The notes under the pieces: generated by a model
What the model saw: the letters and a program-made list of their open reading frames with translations, nothing else
Database searches by the model: none
What the model was told of the DNA's origin: nothing
Shown here: positions 7,873 through 16,498 of the stretch, in pieces
Layout: every line of letters begins with the position of its first letter
Position numbering within the stretch: position 1 is the first letter of the stretch
Position numbers and translations under genes: made by a program
Virus record (IMG/VR): IMGVR_UViG_3300029448_000024
Location: 1-44,955 of that record
Strand: one strand, 5' to 3'
Origin: a virus
DNA length: 44,955 nucleotides

Positions 7873-10094
7873 TACTCGCCGTTAGGTTCGATATCACCTT
7901 CTTTGTCTAATGCTTCGCGCTTCAAATCAATCTCTTTCAGCTTGATGTCGTAGTCTTGCACCAACTTCTGCAGGTCTATATCTAAACGGTTAGCTTGGTC
8001 TTTAGCCTCTGCGTTGATAAGAGCAACCTCGATATCCTTCTGTCTGTCTCTATCTTTCTCTTGCGCTTCTTGTTGCATCTTCGCTTGATCCATTTGCATC
8101 TGCTGCTGAGCTTGTTGTTGCTGAGCTTGTTGCTGTGCAGCTTCGAGTTCTGCGCGTGCAGCTTCTGCTTTTCTAAGCTTCTCTTTAATGCCAGTAAAGT
8201 TCTCCGTGTCCATTAGATCCAGGACTGCAGATGCAGGCATTCCGTTTTGTATCATAGCCTGAGACAACTCACGTGCCTGTCTAATATTCTCTTGGTCTCT
8301 ACCTGCGTCAGACATAAAGATGCCGTATTCACTTTCCATATGCCCAAGAGAATCAAGGTCTAAGTACTGCATAGATGTATCAGGGAGGACGTACATTCCT
8401 TTCTTCCCAGATATCCAAGCCTCTTTAGAGTAATCAAGCATACCCTGCAGCTCTCTCTGTTCAAAGCGAGAGAACTTACGGAACAGGTCTTCAGTAATGT
8501 GAGAAGACTGTACGATTGCTTGTTGGGATGCTCCCTTGCCTTCGTATGCACCAATACTTCCTTGTCTCTGTCTATTGACTCCAGAGATCTTCTCCCACTC
8601 CTGCATTGTAGCCTCAAGCAATAAGATATATTGCTGTATTGTCTTGATAGACATGTCCAGCACAGACTGGTGTTGCGGCGAAAGCTGTATGCCTTCTTTG
8701 TTGTAGTCAACCCACGCAATACCTGTACCCTCGACGTAGTACATGAACTTGTCCAGGTCCCACTTTTTGGGAATCATGTTGATGTCGAACTGTGCGATGA
8801 TGTCCTTACTACGTGCAATTGCAAGTTCCATGCGGTACTTGAAGATGTTGTAGTTAATCTGGAACGGGATACCAAGACTCACCAATGAGATGTTGCTGGA
8901 GTTGATATCCGAATATTTGAACCCGTTGATGGGGAGTTTGCACACAGAGGGGTTGTCGATAGACGTACGCTGGTTGGCGATGGGGGACATCTTGACATAG
9001 AATCTACCGTCAATCTTAGTTCCTTCCCATACTTCGTTTACCCACTCGTACTTGATCTTGGCCCCCATCTCCTTCATCTCGGTAGAGAGCTTGTAGCCTT
9101 CTTCCACCTCGAACTCTTCAATCATCCCAGTCTGGTTGTCTTGGTAAGACACAAAGCCGATACGCTTACGGCTCTTCCAGTACACAGTTACGACTTCTAC
9201 AAGTCTGTTTCTGTAGATATTGTCATCTGACCCCGTGGCCTCTGAGCGATAAAGCAGGTACGTATCTACTGACTGGTGTTTGGGATCTTCTAGTTGGAGG
9301 ACTTGTTCTTCAGTAAGGTAGTCCCCAAAGTGATCGACGACCGTGGCTGCGTGTGAGTAGCGTCTCACTATTGCCCAGTCCCCATCTTCAACAAACTCCA
9401 CATCTGGGTCTTTGTCGAAGTCAATGTCAATGGGATTGATTACATCGTAGAACGGCTCAGCTCTGCGGACACCTTTGTGAGAGTACGTTTCCCCAGACAC
9501 CAAGAAGTGGAAGAACTGCTTCTGGAACTTATCGTACATCTCCTGTTCGTACATGATGTAGTTCATTGCCGCCTGTCCTTTGATGGCGCGGTCGTCTACA
9601 TATGTACGTTCAAACTGTTCAGCTACCTGCTTTGGGAGTAGAGGCTTTTGTTGCTGCGCCTGTTGTGACTGAAGATCTTTGGGTTCTGCTATCTCCTGCA
9701 GAAACATAGACTCTACTGCCTTCTTTATTTGTTCTGTTTTAGCCTGTTGCTTCAGGCTAACGCTATCTGCATTCTTTACAGTCACGCTGTAGTTGAGAGG
9801 TCTCTTGGACTTCTCCCCCAGAAGCAAATCGATAATCGGCTTGATGATGGGGTAGTTTCTCAGCTTCGACGGGAAGTTCTCTCGACTCTTTCCGTATGGT
9901 TTAATTACATATCTGTAGTCAGTCTCATCGACTTCTCCGTTGTAATAATCGTATAAGGCTTTCAGATTGCTGCGTCTCTCGCTTAGTCCGAACTTAGATA
10001 TATTGATGAAGGCGTCCACACATTCCTCTCTCCACTTCTTAGTCTTCTTACTTAACGGTAGTCTTTGCTGCGGTATTTTTGCTGCTCCGTACAT
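7872..10094 (-). CDS. Portal protein (putative)
   Basis: The 740-aa protein is encoded directly after the terminase large subunit and before the head genes, where the portal lies. Length and layout fit large portals of crAss-like and other Bacteroidota podoviruses. Features include an N-terminal region with aromatic and basic residues (KALYDYYNGEVDET, about 44-57) and a central portion with many Tyr/Trp/Ile. A long helical C-terminus is extremely Gln/Ala-rich (about 645-690) and is followed by a charged tail rich in Lys, Asp and Glu. It would form the dodecameric DNA channel at one vertex. Gln-rich portal barrels are common, and the polyQ here is coded by mixed CAG/CAA, so it is not a recent triplet expansion. 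Confidence 0.8.
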   Translation of the reverse strand: MYGAAKIPQQRLPLSKKTKKWREECVDAFINISKFGLSERRSNLKALYDYYNGEVDETDYRYVIKPYGKSRENFPSKLRNYPIIKPIIDLLLGEKSKRPLNYSVTVKNADSVSLKQQAKTEQIKKAVESMFLQEIAEPKDLQSQQAQQQKPLLPKQVAEQFERTYVDDRAIKGQAAMNYIMYEQEMYDKFQKQFFHFLVSGETYSHKGVRRAEPFYDVINPIDIDFDKDPDVEFVEDGDWAIVRRYSHAATVVDHFGDYLTEEQVLQLEDPKHQSVDTYLLYRSEATGSDDNIYRNRLVEVVTVYWKSRKRIGFVSYQDNQTGMIEEFEVEEGYKLSTEMKEMGAKIKYEWVNEVWEGTKIDGRFYVKMSPIANQRTSIDNPSVCKLPINGFKYSDINSSNISLVSLGIPFQINYNIFKYRMELAIARSKDIIAQFDINMIPKKWDLDKFMYYVEGTGIAWVDYNKEGIQLSPQHQSVLDMSIKTIQQYILLLEATMQEWEKISGVNRQRQGSIGAYEGKGASQQAIVQSSHITEDLFRKFSRFEQRELQGMLDYSKEAWISGKKGMYVLPDTSMQYLDLDSLGHMESEYGIFMSDAGRDQENIRQARELSQAMIQNGMPASAVLDLMDTENFTGIKEKLRKAEAARAELEAAQQQAQQQQAQQQMQMDQAKMQQEAQEKDRDRQKDIEVALINAEAKDQANRLDIDLQKLVQDYDIKLKEIDLKREALDKEGDIEPNGE

Positions 10095-10113
10095 TCTTGT
10101 AAATGTATAAAAT

Positions 10114-12075
10114 TTATCGATAGTTCCTGTCGAACCATTCGTTCTGGGACATATCGTTGATGGTTTCTACAACCTCTTTATTATATAGCTCTCTAGTGTG
10201 ATACATGCCCACCATAAACGCCATTACACGGTCGAAGTTACCCTTGTGGTTAAATTTAATTAATTCTTGCAATAATCCAATGTCATAAATCTCATGCAAG
10301 TTAAGCCTTATATTCCCATCTTCGTCACTGCTTCTTGGGGATATTAACCAATCTCTTATATAGAGCTCTCCCTGACGCTTACGTTGCTCTGTCATGTGCA
10401 TGCCGTACTGACGTCGTACGTTCCTGCTGCGTAGCTCTTTTTTGTCCAGCATTTCAAACTCTTCCTGCAGCTTGTGTAGTTTACGGTAGCGCTTAGCGTA
10501 TGCTATCAACTCGCCCCGATCATTCTCAAACCCAATCTTTGCATTGTAGTAATCAGCCAGCATGAATAGGTTTCTGTTGTATTCATCCTGTGTCTGTGGC
10601 CTGCCTATATAGCTAGCCACAATCATATCGTCTGGCTTGGAGAGATTGTTAGGACGCTTGATTACATACGCAGCACCAAGCGACTGGTTGCTTGTAGACT
10701 TGCTCTGTGCATACGGGTCATGGCAGATAACGTACAAGTTGTGTGGTGTATTTCCGTCTTGTGTCTTCCAAGGGTTCTGGTATATAACCACACCTCCTGT
10801 CAAGTCATCGTCTTTCCTGTGCGGGAACTTTGTGATTGGCTTGACTGATGGATCTGGGCGGAAGTCTACTTGCGGTCCGTTGTAATACAAGACTCCTGCT
10901 GTGCCTTCCTTCTCCAGATTGTGTGCCTTGACACGATTGTATTGCTCCTTGAGCGACGTGACATCGAATACGTTAATTGTTGTCTGTAGCGTCGCTTCTT
11001 GTGGGGTGAACGGGTGCTCCGCCACGTACTGATCAAGTGCCTTGGCGTCGTTCGCCTTCTTTTTATTGACTCTAGCAGCCTCTTCAAACTCTTTTGCATC
11101 TTCAATTAGTGAATTACCGTGTTCATCCATGAACCCATCTAGGTTCTGGTAGATAGGGACGAAGTATCCGCAGGTTGTTCCTACAGCTCCTGCATCCCAT
11201 TCGTTCTCAAACGCCATACAGTTGTAGGCTTCTGGGTGGTAGAATAGTTCTTCTAGTGATGCAAAGCCATGCCCTTCTTCACCACCTGTACCGAAGGCTA
11301 TCATAGTACCAAGGGTTTTAGAGCCCTGTTTCATCGTAGGCATAGCTATCTCCCATGCAGTAAGTAGCCCCGAGAACGAGCCTGCCTCCTCAAAGAAGAT
11401 AAGTTCCCCCGCCTTACCACGTACTTTGTGGGGATTGTCTTTGAGTGATACCCCAATGATCTGGGACTTCATGCCCAGTGCTACGTCAGTTCCATTAACG
11501 CGTTTCTTGTACCCAGCCTGTTTGTGCATCTCCTTGTCGATCAGGCGAGGCTGTGTCCATGCTGTGTTATCGTCTACGAATGAGATAAAGTCCCAGGTTT
11601 TACTAAGCAATCCGTCCCCAGTTAGGTATTCTTTTTGCTCTGCAAACACGAAGTTCTTGGAGTTGCGGATGTGAAAGTAGTTTCGGGCCAGCATTGACCC
11701 CGCTTTGTAGGAATATCCCTTACGTCTGGCTTTTAGCACAGACATATGCTTGTTTTCCTTGCGGCATTGGTCTACTGCGTGGTAGTATTCGTAGTCTCCG
11801 TCGTAGAATGCGGGAAATGTCCGCTCTCTGCGGGCTTGAACCGTCCCGTCTGGGAGAACCTCATCAATTGCACGGTCAATTGGGCAATAGTTGAGATAGA
11901 AATAGTGATATCCCGTGATCCGTACACCATCAAGCTCGAATCCGTACAAACATCTGTTGCGTTCTCTATCCCAGAAGTCGTAATACTCTTTTGTCCCTGC
12001 AAGTGCGTCTGTATAGTAGCCTTGGGCTAAGAATGCAGCGGCTGCAGGGGAAAACCTCTCTGTATTCTTGAACAT
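10114..12075 (-). CDS. terL: Terminase large subunit
   Basis: The 653-aa packaging motor has an N-terminal ATPase and a C-terminal nuclease. The N-terminus carries GYHYFYLNYCPI (55-66), a pattern I associate with terminases of large Bacteroidota phages. A degenerate Walker A lies at about 115-127 (KARRKGYSYKAG), and a Walker B with its catalytic glutamate at about 223-232 (GELIFFEEAG). The RNase H-like nuclease is indicated by Asp453 in YVICHDPYA and the acidic pair in GFENDRGE (about 516-523). It starts one base inside the stop of the 165-aa gene (TAATG), consistent with coupling to a small-subunit-like partner, and is followed by the portal gene. Confidence 0.9.
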   Translation of the reverse strand: MFKNTERFSPAAAAFLAQGYYTDALAGTKEYYDFWDRERNRCLYGFELDGVRITGYHYFYLNYCPIDRAIDEVLPDGTVQARRERTFPAFYDGDYEYYHAVDQCRKENKHMSVLKARRKGYSYKAGSMLARNYFHIRNSKNFVFAEQKEYLTGDGLLSKTWDFISFVDDNTAWTQPRLIDKEMHKQAGYKKRVNGTDVALGMKSQIIGVSLKDNPHKVRGKAGELIFFEEAGSFSGLLTAWEIAMPTMKQGSKTLGTMIAFGTGGEEGHGFASLEELFYHPEAYNCMAFENEWDAGAVGTTCGYFVPIYQNLDGFMDEHGNSLIEDAKEFEEAARVNKKKANDAKALDQYVAEHPFTPQEATLQTTINVFDVTSLKEQYNRVKAHNLEKEGTAGVLYYNGPQVDFRPDPSVKPITKFPHRKDDDLTGGVVIYQNPWKTQDGNTPHNLYVICHDPYAQSKSTSNQSLGAAYVIKRPNNLSKPDDMIVASYIGRPQTQDEYNRNLFMLADYYNAKIGFENDRGELIAYAKRYRKLHKLQEEFEMLDKKELRSRNVRRQYGMHMTEQRKRQGELYIRDWLISPRSSDEDGNIRLNLHEIYDIGLLQELIKFNHKGNFDRVMAFMVGMYHTRELYNKEVVETINDMSQNEWFDRNYR

Positions 12076-12572
12076 TACTGTGAGTATTTGTTGGTCACTA
12101 CCCCACCACGGTTAGGATTGTCCTTTTGCTGTTGCTTTTTGACCAGTTCTTCCAGTTCTTCTAGGCCATTAATTACCTTACCCATGTTGGCTAGGTTAGA
12201 TATTAGGTCTTTGGCGTGAAATATGGGCTTCCCGTTGTCATCCATCATGGTTAGATCCACGTCTTTGAAGTATTTCTCCAACTTTGTAACGGATTCACGT
12301 GCTGCTTTTAAGAGTTTGACTGCAGATGACTCTGATAGCTCTCTGTATTTGTCCATCGCAGCGCTAACCTTTGGGTTTGCTGCTACTTTCAATAACTCTT
12401 TGATGTGATTCCACCGATCCTCCTCTTCATATACGCTGTATGGGGAGCGGTGGTCTACAAAGAAGTAGACAGCGGACAGCTCTTCTATCTTGAGCTTACT
12501 AAACTCTGGGATAGTTAGTGCATATGGTGAGGGCATCACCTTGTTACCGTCAACTTCTATCAAATCTTTCAT
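12075..12572 (-). CDS. Possible terminase small subunit or packaging cofactor
   Basis: The 165-aa, largely helical and highly charged protein is encoded immediately upstream of the terminase large subunit, with a one-base stop/start overlap. The central region (about 75-150) reads like a long coiled coil (KAARESVTKLEKYFKDVD, then NLANMGKVINGLEELEELVK), and the C-terminus is Gln/Asn-rich. Oligomeric coiled-coil proteins in this position are often small terminase subunits that recognise phage DNA. No helix-turn-helix is obvious at the N-terminus, so the assignment is positional only. Confidence 0.5.
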   Translation of the reverse strand: MKDLIEVDGNKVMPSPYALTIPEFSKLKIEELSAVYFFVDHRSPYSVYEEEDRWNHIKELLKVAANPKVSAAMDKYRELSESSAVKLLKAARESVTKLEKYFKDVDLTMMDDNGKPIFHAKDLISNLANMGKVINGLEELEELVKKQQQKDNPNRGGVVTNKYSQ

Positions 12573-12759
12573 TGAGATATCTTAATCGTCGCTCGTTTAC
12601 GTGGAATTTGCCCAGGAATGGGAGTCTAATTGACTCAAACTTTCCTGTTCTGATCACATCGGCTACGTATTTGAACTGGAAGTAAACCGCCTCCTCTACT
12701 TTTTGTAGTGGGAGGTTGTGTTCACTCGCTAGCTGCTGTATCACTATCTTCTCCTTCAT
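12550..12759 (-). CDS. Small HU/IHF-like or DNA-binding protein
   Basis: The 69-aa protein has an N-terminal helical pair (about 1-35) and the segment SIRLPFLGKFHVNERRLRYL (about 43-62). This resembles the start of the beta-arm region in HU/IHF-fold proteins, where a Pro/Gly-containing G-F motif is followed by basic residues. Small proteins of this kind are frequent near terminase genes in phages of Bacteroidota. It overlaps both neighbours by about 20-40 bp. A role in DNA bending for packaging or late regulation is plausible but unproven. Confidence 0.5.
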   Translation of the reverse strand: MKEKIVIQQLASEHNLPLQKVEEAVYFQFKYVADVIRTGKFESIRLPFLGKFHVNERRLRYLNERFDRS

Positions 12760-12985
12760 CGTCCCAGCGGTTATCGGGACATTCAGCAGTAGCCCATTTA
12801 GCTTTTTCTTCTACTACGCAGCCACACATCCCACATCTATATTCTTCTAGGTGTGGGCACGCCCCACATTCTGCTAATCTATTTTCATATGCTTCTTCTG
12901 ATACATGCGGTGCTCCCATTCTTGCATATTGTAATACCTCGTCTTTGAAGTTTATCAGCATTTGTCGTATCGATAACTTAGCCAT
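12722..12985 (-). CDS. Small zinc-ribbon-like protein with clustered cysteines
   Basis: The 87-aa protein contains AECGACPHL, then RCGMCGCVVEE, then ECPDNRW: six cysteines in C-x2-C / C-x2-C-x-C / C order that could bind one or two zinc ions. The spacing and the terminal CP-x-x-x-W resemble short phage proteins of the DUF6171 type as I recall them. The C-terminus is acidic (DDEGEDSD). It lies in a run of small overlapping genes upstream of the terminase. The function is unknown; regulation or a structural zinc knuckle are both possible. Confidence 0.6.
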   Translation of the reverse strand: MAKLSIRQMLINFKDEVLQYARMGAPHVSEEAYENRLAECGACPHLEEYRCGMCGCVVEEKAKWATAECPDNRWDDEGEDSDTAASE

Positions 12986-13298
12986 TGCCGTATAGTATTT
13001 GCAGATTCACTTTATTCTGCGGTTTTAATATTGGGGACAGTTTGTACCCGTCCTTTGTTTTCTTGATAGCTCCCTTGTCTTTCAGCTTCTTAACGTAGTT
13101 GTTAAGTGTGTTGTAGTCCTTTATTCCCAGGCTGTCTGCGACCACCTTTTTGTTTTCTGTAGAGCAGAGGTTGACTGTGTCTGAGAGATCTATGAACTTG
13201 GAGAGAACTAGCAGCTCTTTATCTGTAAGTTCAAGTATTCCATTGAACACCTGCAGATACTTGAGCGTGGTGTCTACTTGTATCTTAAGCGTTTTCAT
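12978..13298 (-). CDS. Winged-helix DNA-binding-like protein
   Basis: The 106-aa protein reads as a winged helix-turn-helix. Residues about 20-75 hold helices ending with NNYVKKLKDKGAIKKTKDGY, where a recognition helix is followed by a short charged wing. This is the common pattern of MarR/replication-initiator style wHTH domains. It overlaps the next two small genes by 8-14 bp. In the late operon it could be a transcriptional regulator or a packaging-site binding protein. The fold call is moderate; the role is not known. Confidence 0.55.
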   Translation of the reverse strand: MKTLKIQVDTTLKYLQVFNGILELTDKELLVLSKFIDLSDTVNLCSTENKKVVADSLGIKDYNTLNNYVKKLKDKGAIKKTKDGYKLSPILKPQNKVNLQILYGNG

Positions 13299-13527
13299 TT
13301 ATCTGTACTTTTGCTTTGCCGTCGACAATCAGTATTGTAGCGCGGCTGGATTGGTTGTTGAACTCGTCCACATATACTTGTATGTTCTCACGAGTACACA
13401 GAAAAGACAGAAACACCTCGATTTCCTTAGCGGCTCGAGATAGTTTCTGTCTTAATTCCTGTGTTTCTTCTGTCGAGTTGCGTAACTCGTCAAAGTCTTT
13501 CAACGGGATTGTTACTGTCCCGTCCAT
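13285..13527 (-). CDS. Hypothetical 80-aa protein
   Basis: The small acidic/helical protein has a probable coiled coil (about 12-40, RNSTEETQELRQKLSRAAKE) and a short beta-like C-terminus (ATILIVDGKAKVQI). The stop of the gene overlaps the start of the wHTH gene by 14 bp, and the start follows 3 bp after the GroES-like gene, so it is clearly inside the same transcription unit. No family is recognised. Confidence 0.5.
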   Translation of the reverse strand: MDGTVTIPLKDFDELRNSTEETQELRQKLSRAAKEIEVFLSFLCTRENIQVYVDEFNNQSSRATILIVDGKAKVQINENA

Positions 13528-13530
13528 ACG

Positions 13531-13818
13531 TCACACCAGTTTCGGGATCACTCCCACGATTTGGAACTCGTTGACACAAGCGTACTCCTCGTCGCCCACA
13601 TGTATGATTAGTGCGGAAGACTCGGGGTGTACCAGTACGACATCACCTACTTTTACCGTCTCACAGGTAGGTCCGCAAGCCAGAACCTCAACAATGTTGC
13701 TGCTCATGGCCTTTTGGGCGTCACCTAAGAGTTGGATACCTGCGTCTGTTTTTTCAATGCGGGGGCTTGCAAAGATGACCCAGTCACGCGCAGGTCGGAA
13801 TCTGATTTTGTTTCCCAT
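13531..13818 (-). CDS. GroES/Cpn10-like co-chaperonin
   Basis: The 95-aa protein is exactly the length of GroES. It starts with the strand RPARDWVIFASPRIEKT, followed by a mobile-loop-like segment (about 23-37, DAGIQLLGDAQKAMS). Then come VLACGP and VKVGDVVLVHPESS, closing with EYACVNEFQIVGVI; these match the order RPLxDRV / GxxVAVGxG / VKxGDxVLF / ExDILAIV of Cpn10. It would cap the host GroEL to fold phage proteins, as T4 gp31 does for its capsid. Its position among late head genes supports a capsid-folding role. The mobile loop diverges, so host GroEL specificity cannot be predicted. Confidence 0.8.
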   Translation of the reverse strand: MGNKIRFRPARDWVIFASPRIEKTDAGIQLLGDAQKAMSSNIVEVLACGPTCETVKVGDVVLVHPESSALIIHVGDEEYACVNEFQIVGVIPKLV

Positions 13819-13851
13819 ATTTGCTTGGTTTGTAGCAAATATAAAGAAACT

Positions 13852-14322
13852 TTATACAGAGTCAAAGTCGCTGTAGGTAATTTTCACGCATTCCCCCTCC
13901 TTAAGTGCTTTGGCAATTGGGGGATATACTCTTTTGTATGCCTGAGTAGACGATCCTACAAACCCGTCCGATACGTTGTTCTGGGTTTGCGTGTCGCCCA
14001 AAAGTAGACACCCGCTAGTGTCATCATCGTCATTCCCACAATGAATAAGAATGTATTCAAAATTAGGAACATCACGAACCCAAAGCATGCCCTCATGAAT
14101 CTTAGGAAATCTCTTAGAGTAACGACCATGATACCCACCAACAGTTCTAAGAGTAATCTCATATGTCCCAGCTGGGATACGAGTTTCGTGCATGACTTTG
14201 TTTTCTCTGTGCTCATCCTCTAGCGTGTAACATAGGAACTCTCTTTTCCCGTCGCTCTCATCAAACAACAGTCCCAATGTGCTGTCCTTTTGAGAACTAA
14301 ATCTCATAACATGTAGTTTCAT
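13852..14322 (-). CDS. DUF5675-like protein
   Basis: The 156-aa protein shows the signature order of the DUF5675 family: an N-terminal strand with a Glu-Asp pair (CYTLEDEHRENK, about 31-42), then RIPAGTYEITLR, a Lys-Phe-Pro patch (RFPKIHEGML), and HCGNDDDDTSGCLLLGD (about 94-110). The conserved His, Asp and Cys suggest an enzymatic, possibly peptidase-like or cell-wall-active, site, but the family has no firm function that I know. Phage members often sit near lysis genes. Here it precedes the envelope/lysis-like cassette and heads divergently from the plus-strand CHU_C gene. Confidence 0.7.
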   Translation of the reverse strand: MKLHVMRFSSQKDSTLGLLFDESDGKREFLCYTLEDEHRENKVMHETRIPAGTYEITLRTVGGYHGRYSKRFPKIHEGMLWVRDVPNFEYILIHCGNDDDDTSGCLLLGDTQTQNNVSDGFVGSSTQAYKRVYPPIAKALKEGECVKITYSDFDSV

Positions 14323-14375
14323 ATTCGGTATACTTATTTAACTATTAATCACAAATATACGCTTATCTTCGTCTC

Positions 14376-16130
14376 GTGAAAAGATATCTGCTACTCCTGA
14401 TCTTATGTTCTGGTTTTGCAACTGCTGCGCAGTGCGACCTGGAGATCCTTGACTTTGATCCTAACGCGGCTACCATAACTGTGGCCTTCAATAATACAAC
14501 AAACTGTGGCGGTACAGCTGGTCCTACTGGCATAGCGGAAGTGCAGTTTGGGTTCCAAGCGTTAGACGCTGAGTGTAATGCGATGAATCAAGGATGGGAC
14601 TTTCCTTGGGGTCTTTCAATACCCGACGACAACAATCATCCGGGTTGGATATACTCTGCCACAACCACGGAGTCTGTAGGCAATTGGACCAACTTAGATG
14701 TGTGGGCTGACTATAATGTTGATCCCCCATACTATACTGGGGATACAATCACATTCCCACTTGATGACTTTTACCAAAGTGCAGGTACTGGTCTATTCTC
14801 TAACCTGCCTAATGCATTTGATTTTTGGCTCGATCAGGACTTGAGCATACAAGCTGTGATTTGGCAGATAAGCTACGGTCCAACTATGTACGCTGACGAA
14901 GATGGGTGGGCAGAAGTTGGAAGCCTAGGTGGGGGTATCACCCCTCCCTGCTGCGGTTTGTACGAAGACAGCAATTGGGAAGACAACTGGGTAGTTGTTG
15001 GCCCCTGCACTATGCAGTCAGACTACACGGATGGGGTGATAGACAACGTCTCGTTTGAGGTTGGTTGTATCGGAGATGAGGCTTACTACACAGTAGACTA
15101 CATTGTGTGGAATTATGGGCCGGATACCATCTCTGAGTATTGTATCGACTTTTGGTTTCAAGACCAAATGGATTGTTATAGTGCAGAAGATAGCGGCGCT
15201 TACATTATCCCGCCAGGCGAGGGACAGGCGTTTACCGGTGGTCCGTTTGCCTTTCCGTCCTATGGTGGTGGGGGTATGTTTAACCTGAGTCTTGACAGTA
15301 TTCCTGATGAGGTGATAACTGGGAACAACAACACTACGGTTTATCTACCTGAGATGCCTGAGTGTCCTGTGCTTGCAGACACAATCACCATTCTTGAAGT
15401 TGACACTGTAGTTGTAACTCAAATAGATACTACATACATAGAGCTTCCTCCTGACACGGTTTTCGAGAGTTTGACGGACACCCTATATGTGATTGAAACA
15501 GATACGATCGTAGTTAACGACACGATCCCCGTACCTATTAACTGGTACTTCTACGACACAACGTATATCTATGTGACAGATACCTTGGTAGAGTATATAG
15601 AACTACCAAATGATACTATCACTTTGATAGAGTATGATACTACGTATGTAGAGCTGCCCGCAGATACGATCTTTCAGCTAGACGTTGATACTCTATATCT
15701 CACACAGACAGATACAATAGTCCAAGAGATTATAGTTGTGGAGTACGTGTACATCACTGACACGCTTACTGAGTATATCTACGAGGAGATTTGGATTGAC
15801 TGTAACACAGGCCTCCCGTGCGGAGAGGAGCCCCCAGAAGCTCCAGACTGTTCTGTCTTTGTACCTAATACGTTCACCCCTAACAATGACGGGCGGAACG
15901 ACAGTTTCTACGCTGTTACTGGGGGTGATTGTTGGGATCAGTGGGAGCTGTCTATCTACAACAGATGGGGTGATCGTATATGGGCAACGCCATATGCTGA
16001 CGAAAGATGGTACGGCCAAGTAAACTCCGGTGAGTACTATGCTTCTGACGGAGTGTATGTGTGGGTTATCAAAGCAAAAGGCCCCGGAGAATCATTAGAC
16101 CTCCAGGGCACCGTTACTTTGTTTCGTTAG
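14376..16130 (+). CDS. Secreted T9SS cargo protein with CHU_C (gliding-associated) C-terminal domain
   Basis: The 584-aa product begins at a GTG and has a clear signal peptide (MKRYLLLLILCSGFATAAQC). A large Asp/Trp/Tyr-rich extracellular part with scattered cysteines follows (about 20-320). Next is a Thr/Asp-rich repetitive stalk (about 330-480) built of units like DTTYIELPPDTVF and DTLYVIETDTIVV. The end matches CHU_C/type B sorting domains: FVPNTFTPNNDGRNDSF, then ELSIYNRWGDRIW and DGVYVWVIKA. It should cross the inner membrane by Sec and reach the host surface through T9SS. It is the only plus-strand gene in the leftward block and shares stop-codon bases with the thioredoxin-like gene. 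Candidate roles are surface adhesion, receptor masking or superinfection exclusion. Confidence 0.85.
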   Translation: MKRYLLLLILCSGFATAAQCDLEILDFDPNAATITVAFNNTTNCGGTAGPTGIAEVQFGFQALDAECNAMNQGWDFPWGLSIPDDNNHPGWIYSATTTESVGNWTNLDVWADYNVDPPYYTGDTITFPLDDFYQSAGTGLFSNLPNAFDFWLDQDLSIQAVIWQISYGPTMYADEDGWAEVGSLGGGITPPCCGLYEDSNWEDNWVVVGPCTMQSDYTDGVIDNVSFEVGCIGDEAYYTVDYIVWNYGPDTISEYCIDFWFQDQMDCYSAEDSGAYIIPPGEGQAFTGGPFAFPSYGGGGMFNLSLDSIPDEVITGNNNTTVYLPEMPECPVLADTITILEVDTVVVTQIDTTYIELPPDTVFESLTDTLYVIETDTIVVNDTIPVPINWYFYDTTYIYVTDTLVEYIELPNDTITLIEYDTTYVELPADTIFQLDVDTLYLTQTDTIVQEIIVVEYVYITDTLTEYIYEEIWIDCNTGLPCGEEPPEAPDCSVFVPNTFTPNNDGRNDSFYAVTGGDCWDQWELSIYNRWGDRIWATPYADERWYGQVNSGEYYASDGVYVWVIKAKGPGESLDLQGTVTLFR

Positions 16131-16492
16131 AAGTCGCTTAAGATGATCTCATCTATAGCGTCTTGAACGTCATCTTTTGTTGCCTCCATCGTCATCATGA
16201 TGTTCGCTTGGAACCTCTTGACTTCCTCGCCTTCGTTGAACACAACGATTGTCGGGACCACCACTATCTGATGTTCCTTTTGCAGGTCGGGGGCATTTGC
16301 AATGTCCACACGACCCGTCGCACAGTCGTTTAGTTCTTCGATCCAAGGTACGGTGTTTTTGGCGTTAAAGCTGGCGTTAAACTCTACAACGCAGATGCCT
16401 GCGTTACAGACTGCATTATCCTCTTCCACAGACGCCACAAGCAGCGCCGCCGAAAAGAAGAATGCAAATACAATTGTTGCAAGGGTTTTCAT
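16127..16492 (-). CDS. Exported thioredoxin-like protein lacking the CxxC motif
   Basis: The 121-aa protein has a signal peptide (about 1-20). A thioredoxin-type pattern follows: a VVEFNASFN strand where the WCxxC motif normally follows, a helix WIEELNDC, the RVDIANAPDLQKEHQIVVVPTI segment with the cis-proline signature VVPT, and IVVFNEGEEVKRF. The active-site CxxC is replaced by FNAKN. Two cysteines four residues apart lie near the mature N-terminus (CNAGIC) and one lies in the helix. It could be a periplasmic binding protein or chaperone rather than a disulfide reductase. The stop codon overlaps the tail of the convergent CHU_C gene by 3 bp. Confidence 0.7.
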   Translation of the reverse strand: MKTLATIVFAFFFSAALLVASVEEDNAVCNAGICVVEFNASFNAKNTVPWIEELNDCATGRVDIANAPDLQKEHQIVVVPTIVVFNEGEEVKRFQANIMMTMEATKDDVQDAIDEIILSDF

Positions 16493-16498
16493 TATTAC

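Noticed and set aside
8080-8170. Triplet-repeat expansion in the portal gene
   Set aside because: The Gln-rich stretch is coded by mixed CAG/CAA codons interrupted by Ala and Met, typical of a helical low-complexity tail rather than a recent expansion.
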